Source of the DNA: UBA11475 sp045593005
GTDB lineage: Bacteria; Bacillota; Clostridia; Christensenellales; Borkfalkiaceae
Reading direction: 5' to 3'
DNA length: 18,847 nt
NCBI GenBank assembly: GCA_045593005.1
Contig: JAZNVV010000027.1
Location: forward strand, 1-18,847
Shown here in pieces: positions 15,430 through 18,847 of this stretch. The notes below the pieces were generated by a model. It worked only from the letters and a program-made list of their open reading frames with translations. It was not told where the DNA came from and searched no databases. The translations under genes were made by a program, and so were the position numbers. Numbering within the stretch: position 1 is the first letter of the stretch; each line of letters opens with the position of its first letter.

Positions 15430-16167
15430 ATGAAAAAGAAGAAAAGTCTATTTTTCAAACTAGTTTATTTAATTGCAAAATTAAAAGTTGGAAAGTATAA
15501 GTTCGTCGGGTTAGAGAATATACCTGACGAGCCTTCTTTAATTATAAGCAACCACGCACAAACGTACGGACCAGTAGTATCGCAAACGCGTTATCCGTTT
15601 AAGGTGAACGCTTGGTGCACGGGGGAGATGCTTAATAAAAAAGAAATACCAGAATACGCTATGAAAGATTTTTGGGCAAATTGTTCAAAATTCAAAAGGG
15701 GCGTATGCAAGGTTTTTATTAAAATGATAGCGCCTCTTGTGGCGCACGTATTTAACGGATTAAATGCCGTTGGAGTATATAAAGATGCGCGCATAATGGT
15801 CACGTTTAAGCATACCGTTGAACTGTTAAAGCAGGGAGAACACGTCATAATCTTTCCAGAAAAACATAGCCCGTATAATAACGTAATAAATGATTTTCAA
15901 GATAAATTTATAGACGTTGCAAGGCTATATTACAAGACGACGGGTAAAACGGTTAATTTTGTACCGACGTATATTGCGCCACGCTTAAAAACGGTGGTTT
16001 TTGGCAAACCTATATCATTTAACGCAGATACCGACGTAAACGCCCTGCGTGAAGAAATAGTAAAGTATTTAAAAGAAGAAATAACTAATTTAGCGTTAGA
16101 ATTACCTGTGCATAGAGTTGTTCCTTACGAAAATTTACCGAAAAAGAAATATCCTTATTCAAAATAA
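15430..16167 (+). CDS. PlsC-like acyltransferase family protein
   Basis: A 245-residue protein of the glycerophosphate acyltransferase fold. ISNHAQTYGP (39-48) stands where PlsC has NHxSxxD: the His is kept (H42) but the HX4D Asp is replaced by Gly47. Similar clostridial relatives that I recall carry NHSQMHGP, so this looks like a family trait and not a mutation. VGVYKDAR (114-121) and IFPEK (141-145) correspond to the later acyltransferase motifs. The C-terminal PVHRVVPYENLPKKKYPY (226-243) is characteristic of the subfamily. AAGGAG is 4 nt before the ATG. It is the last gene of the degV operon, so it may use acyl groups bound by the DegV protein. Acceptor and activity are unknown. Confidence 0.8.
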   Translation: MKKKKSLFFKLVYLIAKLKVGKYKFVGLENIPDEPSLIISNHAQTYGPVVSQTRYPFKVNAWCTGEMLNKKEIPEYAMKDFWANCSKFKRGVCKVFIKMIAPLVAHVFNGLNAVGVYKDARIMVTFKHTVELLKQGEHVIIFPEKHSPYNNVINDFQDKFIDVARLYYKTTGKTVNFVPTYIAPRLKTVVFGKPISFNADTDVNALREEIVKYLKEEITNLALELPVHRVVPYENLPKKKYPYSK

Positions 16168-16191
16168 AAAGCCCACGCAGGTGGGCTTTTT
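16166..16191. terminator. Bidirectional terminator, degV operon and 59-residue gene
   Basis: An 11-bp stem, AAAAAGCCCAC (16166-16176) with GTGGGCTTTTT (16181-16191), has loop GCAG. The left arm begins within the acyltransferase stop codon. It reads equally well on the minus strand, where it would end the small gene at 16325-16504. Confidence 0.88.
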
Positions 16192-16230
16192 CCCTGTTAA
16201 AAACAGATATAATAAGGTAAAGAACAGGGA
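16191..16230. repeat. Inverted repeat in the gap after the degV operon
   Basis: TCCCTGTT (16191-16198) and AACAGGGA (16223-16230) are perfect inverted arms about 24 nt apart. The left arm can also fold locally (CTGTT, AAA, AACAG at 16194-16206). No function is apparent. Confidence 0.4.
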
Positions 16231-16269
16231 TATATGCGCATACGTCGCTACAAACACAATAAAATTACG

Positions 16270-16324
16270 ACGTTTAAGCATACGTTATATGTGAATAAAC
16301 GTTATACGTGAATATACGTTAAAG
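16270..16324. repeat. Tandem 17-bp ACGTT repeats
   Basis: Two adjacent 17-bp units, ACGTTATATGTGAATAA (16282-16298) and ACGTTATACGTGAATAT (16299-16315), differ at two positions. A degenerate third begins at 16316 (ACGTTAAAG) and a related ACGTTTAAGCAT precedes at 16270. They lie in the 3' untranslated stretch of the small minus-strand gene. Together with the palindrome TATGCGCATA at 16233-16242, they fill the rest of the gap. Confidence 0.6.
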
Positions 16325-16504
16325 TTATTCATATATTCTAGTTTCGTCAGTAAAGTAACCACTATTTTTTATAGCATCTTTAAGCCAAGCATAATTATCT
16401 ACGTTACAATTTGTTGCTAAAACGGGGCGATATATTTCCCTCCTGATAGCCGTTTGCTTTTTATTTTTTGGTTGTTTGTCAAATATATAGTCAAAAATTT
16501 TCAT
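16325..16504 (-). CDS. Small protein divergent from the WYL regulator
   Basis: A 59-residue open frame that I do not recognise: MKIFDYIFDKQPKNKKQ at the start, IRREIYRPVLA at 20-30, and a C-terminal part rich in Asn, Asp and Tyr ending DETRIYE. AGGAG (16512-16516) is 7 nt before its ATG, which is as good as any ribosome binding site in the window. A candidate promoter and a shared terminator bracket it. There is no membrane segment or signal peptide; it has one Cys (33) and a basic patch at 10-22. It diverges from a WYL-domain regulator across a perfect inverted repeat, so it is the likely target of that regulator. It could be a small effector, adaptor or antitoxin-like protein, but no partner gene is present. 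Confidence 0.65.
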   Translation of the reverse strand: MKIFDYIFDKQPKNKKQTAIRREIYRPVLATNCNVDNYAWLKDAIKNSGYFTDETRIYE

Positions 16505-16521
16505 ATTAAATCTCCTTTGTG

Positions 16522-16550
16522 ATTATAATTTATCACGCTAAATATGACAC
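16522..16550 (-). promoter_or_regulatory. Possible promoter of the 59-residue gene
   Basis: On the minus strand, GTGTCA (16545-16550), a 17-bp spacer and TATAAT (16522-16527). The -10 is perfect and the -35 matches four of six bases. The -35 falls within the left arm of the operator at 16540-16565, so a bound regulator would block it. A looser inverted repeat, GTGAT / ATCAC (16519-16523, 16532-16536), spans the -10. Confidence 0.45.
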
Positions 16551-16565
16551 ATGTTTGTCATATTT
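16540..16565. promoter_or_regulatory. Perfect inverted repeat, candidate WYL-regulator operator
   Basis: AAATATGACA (16540-16549), six bases, then TGTCATATTT (16556-16565): perfect 10-bp arms with centres about 16 bp apart, close to one and a half helical turns. It lies 10 bp upstream of the WYL gene's -35 and overlaps the -35 of the divergent small gene. It looks like a dimer-binding site. Assignment to the WYL protein is by position. Confidence 0.65.
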
Positions 16566-16575
16566 ATAAAAATTA

Positions 16576-16604
16576 TTGACATTATATTAAAAATTTAATA
16601 AAAT
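16576..16604 (+). promoter_or_regulatory. Promoter of the WYL regulator gene
   Basis: TTGACA (16576-16581), a 17-bp spacer and TAAAAT (16599-16604), a near-consensus sigma-A promoter with a leader of about 15 nt before the ATG at 16627. Confidence 0.78.
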
Positions 16605-16626
16605 ATTTACAAAAGGGGGATAAGAT

Positions 16627-17544
16627 ATGAAATTCACTATAATGACCAGCATATTATTTGAATTACTTTCAAAAAAGATGCTTTCAGCGACCTATCTTGC
16701 AAGCAAATATGAAGTTACTACAAGGACTATTTATAGATATATAGAAGAATTATCTTTATCGGGAGTGCCTATCGAAACGGTTCGTGGTGCGTCGGGAGGA
16801 TTTAAGATTATGGATACATTTAAGCTTGCAGGTAGTTTTTTGACCACTTCTGAATACGACGCTGTAATAAATTCACTTACTGCAATATATTCGGAAGTAA
16901 AAGGAGAGGCGTTAGAAAGCGCTATAAATAAATTAACTTCTGCAAAGCGTGGATACGGCGCTGTAAACGTTAAGACGGGCAATCTTGTTATTGATGCAGG
17001 TGCTTGGTGTGATAGTGCAGGCTATAAGGAAAAACTTTCCATTATCAACGACGCGATAGACGGCTGTAAAATAGTTGAATTTAATTATCACGATCGCAAC
17101 GGTGAAAAGTCAAATAGATGTGTTGAGCCACATACGATTGTTTTTAAAGAGGGTATGTGGTACGTATATGCTTGGTGTCAGGCAAGGGAAGATTTTCGTT
17201 TCTTTAAGATAGGTAGAATGACTGAACTTAACGTAACCGACCGTAAATTTAGTCGTCGTATTTTGCCAGAACGTTTACCTTTTGAGGGCTGGTATAACGG
17301 TAGCGACTTGATTGACGTTACTCTTAAAGTTGATAAGGATGCGCTTTTTGCCGTTGAAGAGTGGCTTGGCGTTGAAAATATAATTAAGGAAGGCAATTTG
17401 TTTTTGGCATCAGCAAAACTCCCTGACGAGCCGTCGCTTGTCGGCAAGATTTTATCTTTAGGTAAGGGCGTAAAAGTATTGTCACCAAATTCACTTAAAA
17501 ATAAAATAAAATCGGCTATTGATGAATTGAAAAAAGAATATTAA
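16627..17544 (+). CDS. WYL-domain transcriptional regulator (YafY-like)
   Basis: A 305-residue DNA-binding protein with an N-terminal HTH_11-type winged helix (about 8-60: SATYLASKYEVTTRTIYRYIEEL at 20-42, wing RGASGGFKI at 53-61), a WYL domain (about 135-205, with MWYVYAWC at 177-184 and FRFFKIGRM at 190-198) and a C-terminal WCX extension to the end. WYL domains sense ligands, often nucleotides or nucleic acid, and regulators of this build occur in stress, metabolic and defence loci. GGGGGA precedes the ATG. It diverges from a 59-residue protein across a perfect inverted repeat, and a terminator isolates it downstream, so control of the small gene and itself is the simplest reading. The ligand is unknown. 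Confidence 0.93.
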   Translation: MKFTIMTSILFELLSKKMLSATYLASKYEVTTRTIYRYIEELSLSGVPIETVRGASGGFKIMDTFKLAGSFLTTSEYDAVINSLTAIYSEVKGEALESAINKLTSAKRGYGAVNVKTGNLVIDAGAWCDSAGYKEKLSIINDAIDGCKIVEFNYHDRNGEKSNRCVEPHTIVFKEGMWYVYAWCQAREDFRFFKIGRMTELNVTDRKFSRRILPERLPFEGWYNGSDLIDVTLKVDKDALFAVEEWLGVENIIKEGNLFLASAKLPDEPSLVGKILSLGKGVKVLSPNSLKNKIKSAIDELKKEY

Positions 17545-17549
17545 AAATT

Positions 17550-17580
17550 AAAAAAGATGACTTGATGGTCATCTTTTTTT
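17550..17580. terminator. Bidirectional terminator between the WYL gene and murG
   Basis: A 12-bp stem, AAAAAAGATGAC (17550-17561) with GTCATCTTTTTT (17568-17579), has loop TTGATG. It sits between convergent genes, with T tracts available on both strands. Confidence 0.88.
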
Positions 17581-17596
17581 GTACTATTGTTAGCGT

Positions 17597-18643
17597 TTAT
17601 CGTTTAGCGTTTTCAAATAATATAGTGGCAATCTTTTTTGACGCGTCGTCTATTTCGGCTTTAAAAGGCTTGTTTTTTGAGCCAAAATAAACGGTAAAAA
17701 CGGCGTAAAGAAAAGAATTTTTGGTCAATAATTGTTCGGGCAAAAGATATGCGTAGCCTTTTTTTACAAAATATTCAGCATTTAATACTTGGTCGCCACG
17801 AGATTCGCCTTTTCCTAAAGGAATAAATACGACGGGCTTATTTAGAGATAGTATTTCAAAGGCAGAATTAGCCCCAGAGCGCGACACTATTACGTCTGCC
17901 ACCGAATATGCTTTACTCATATTATCGACAAACGGCAGAGGTGTGTAGCCGTTTGATTTGTAAAATTTATCATAATTTTTTTTGCCAGTAACGTGTAATA
18001 CGTTAAAATGGCGTTTAAGTTCGGGTAGGGCAGATAGTAGAGCGTTATTTAAGGTTACAGAGCCAAGGCTTCCCCCAAAAACCAACAATACAGGCTTGCT
18101 ATCTTCAAATGAAAATTCAGATAAACAAGAGCGTTTGTCATAATCGTTTAAGTCTTTTTTTAACGGGCAACCCACGTGCAAACCGTTTTTAAATTCTTTG
18201 GCTGTTTCTGAAAACGAAGTTAGCGTTAGTATTGAATATTTAGATGCAATTTTGTTTGCAAGCCCTGCCGTGATGTCGCTTTCGTGCGTGATTACTGGTA
18301 TTTTAAGTTTATGCGACGCAATTACTACTGGCAAGGAAACGTATCCACCTTTGCTAAAAACGACGGACGGATTAAGTTTTTTAAGTAGTTTTTTTGCTTC
18401 AATAATGCCCTTTGCTAACTTAAATGGAATAGATAAATTTTCTGGTGTAAGTTTACGTTTTAGTTTAACGCAAGTTACCGAATAAAAATCTATCCCAGCC
18501 TTTGTAACAAGTTCTTTTTCGATACCGTCTTTACTGCCGATATAATAAATTTTATCGAATTTAGTTTTAAGTTCGGGTAAAAGGTTAAGGCAGGGGATAA
18601 CGTGGCCTGCCGTGCCACCACCCGTCAATAATACAGATAACAT
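17597..18643 (-). CDS. murG: MurG-type UDP-GlcNAc transferase, Firmicutes form
   Basis: Adds N-acetylglucosamine to lipid I to make lipid II at the inner face of the membrane. From ATG 18643 the protein is 348 residues, the family's usual size. The N-terminal GT-B half has TGGGTAGHV (7-15), SKGGYVSLPVV (97-107) and PVITHESDITAGLAN (116-130). The C-terminal half has FGGSLGS (189-195) and the donor-binding SRSGANSAFEIL (254-265), PLGKGESRGDQVLNAEYF (275-292). HESD with GLAN is typical of the second MurG subtype in clostridia, where proteobacterial enzymes have HEQN. The start is set by the family alignment and by a promoter whose +1 falls on the ATG; TTG 18679 would be in the -35 hexamer. No mur or fts genes flank it. 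Confidence 0.9.
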   Translation of the reverse strand: MLSVLLTGGGTAGHVIPCLNLLPELKTKFDKIYYIGSKDGIEKELVTKAGIDFYSVTCVKLKRKLTPENLSIPFKLAKGIIEAKKLLKKLNPSVVFSKGGYVSLPVVIASHKLKIPVITHESDITAGLANKIASKYSILTLTSFSETAKEFKNGLHVGCPLKKDLNDYDKRSCLSEFSFEDSKPVLLVFGGSLGSVTLNNALLSALPELKRHFNVLHVTGKKNYDKFYKSNGYTPLPFVDNMSKAYSVADVIVSRSGANSAFEILSLNKPVVFIPLGKGESRGDQVLNAEYFVKKGYAYLLPEQLLTKNSFLYAVFTVYFGSKNKPFKAEIDDASKKIATILFENAKR

Positions 18644-18649
18644 ATTAAT

Positions 18650-18679
18650 ATTATATGTAATATTTATTTTTTTGTTCAA
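18650..18679 (-). promoter_or_regulatory. murG promoter predicting a leaderless mRNA
   Basis: On the minus strand, TTGAAC (18674-18679), an 18-bp spacer and TATAAT (18650-18655). Six bases (ATTAAT) separate the -10 from ATG 18643, so the usual start point coincides with the start codon. No ribosome binding site exists in this stretch. Confidence 0.65.
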
Positions 18680-18701
18680 TGAATAAAATCAATGAATAAA
18701 A
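18677..18701. repeat. Tandem 12-bp repeat upstream of murG
   Basis: CAATGAATAAAA occurs at 18677-18688 and again at 18690-18701, one base apart. The first copy overlaps the murG -35. Confidence 0.55.
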
Positions 18702-18711
18702 AAGGAACGCC

Positions 18712-18842
18712 TTTAGTCGCTCTTCCCTTAGGGAAAAGCGACAACTAAATAAATCCGTAAATGGATTTGTGAGATTTGCCTATCGGCAAGTGATATTGCT
18801 AACGCAGTGATATTCGCCTACGGCGAGTTATGGATTTATTTA
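18712..18842. repeat. Composite hairpin repeat with terminal inverted repeats
   Basis: A noncoding block of palindromes. First comes a 12-bp stem with one mismatch (18716-18727 with 18731-18742, loop TTA). Then an element bounded by perfect inverted repeats TAAATAAATCC (18746-18756) and GGATTTATTTA (18832-18842). Inside it, short hairpins AAATCC/GGATTT (18751-18768), TTGCC/GGCAA (18776-18789), TGC/GCA (18797-18806) and TCGCC/GGCGA (18814-18826) are separated by near-identical spacers: GTGAGATT at 18769, GTGATATT at 18790 and GTGATATT at 18807. The pattern resembles a MITE-like or REP-like intergenic repeat. No protein gene is visible from 18680 to the window end. Confidence 0.6.
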
Positions 18843-18847
18843 ATATA

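Noticed and set aside
16234..16311. A 25-codon basic peptide frame on the plus strand overlapping the TATGCGCATA palindrome
   Set aside because: AGGGA is only 3 nt from the ATG, no -35 partners the nearby TATAAT, and half the frame is encoded by the 17-bp repeats.
18746..18842. CRISPR-like array at the window end
   Set aside because: The repeated units are only about 8 bp and the intervening segments are palindromes of a few bases. There are no 20-50 bp repeats with unique spacers and no cas genes.

Overview
The window looks like chromosomal DNA of a low-G+C Gram-positive bacterium, most likely an uncultured gut-type member of the Clostridia. The evidence is the AT-rich sequence, AGGAG-type ribosome binding sites, sigma-A promoters, and gene order and products typical of Firmicutes: lon-engB, mrnC-rlmB-sigH, dnaX-ebfC-recR, a DUF6062 protein, DegV, and a Firmicutes-type MurG. 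A SigH-like sigma factor and a CwlD-like amidase suggest a spore-forming ancestry. No rRNA, tRNA, CRISPR array, insertion sequence or prophage gene was seen.

Layout, left to right. (1) An ArsR-type repressor (minus strand) diverges from a 54-residue hydrophobic protein ending in a Cys-Cys-Cys cluster, with a duplicated 10-bp palindrome in the repressor leader. (2) uvrC, a HAD phosphatase, lon and engB form a tight operon covering nucleotide excision repair, proteolysis and ribosome assembly, ending in a strong terminator. (3) A DUF6062 gene on the minus strand diverges from cwlD. The 355-bp gap between them carries four DnaA-box-like 9-mers, two of them perfect. (4) A clear extended -10 promoter drives mrnC-rlmB-sigH-dnaX-ebfC-recR. 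This six-gene run joins RNA processing, the SigH sigma factor, the replicative clamp loader and recombinational repair, two clusters that are separate in Bacillus subtilis. (5) A consensus promoter drives a four-gene lipid and membrane operon: DegV/FakB-like fatty-acid binder, GNAT-fold protein, GtrA-like membrane protein and PlsC-like acyltransferase. (6) A WYL-domain regulator diverges from a 59-residue small protein across a perfect 10+10 inverted repeat that overlaps the small gene's putative -35. (7) A MurG-like glycosyltransferase on the minus strand has a promoter placed so that its mRNA should be leaderless. (8) The window ends in a roughly 130-bp composite of small hairpins with 11-bp terminal inverted repeats, probably a dispersed intergenic repeat.

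Several starts were moved from the longest open frame on ribosome-binding-site or promoter grounds (arsR, the CCC protein, mrnC, degV, gtrA, murG). No recognised defence or mobile system is present. The strongest candidates for undescribed biology are the two divergent regulator/small-protein pairs, the DnaA-box cluster and the terminal hairpin repeat.
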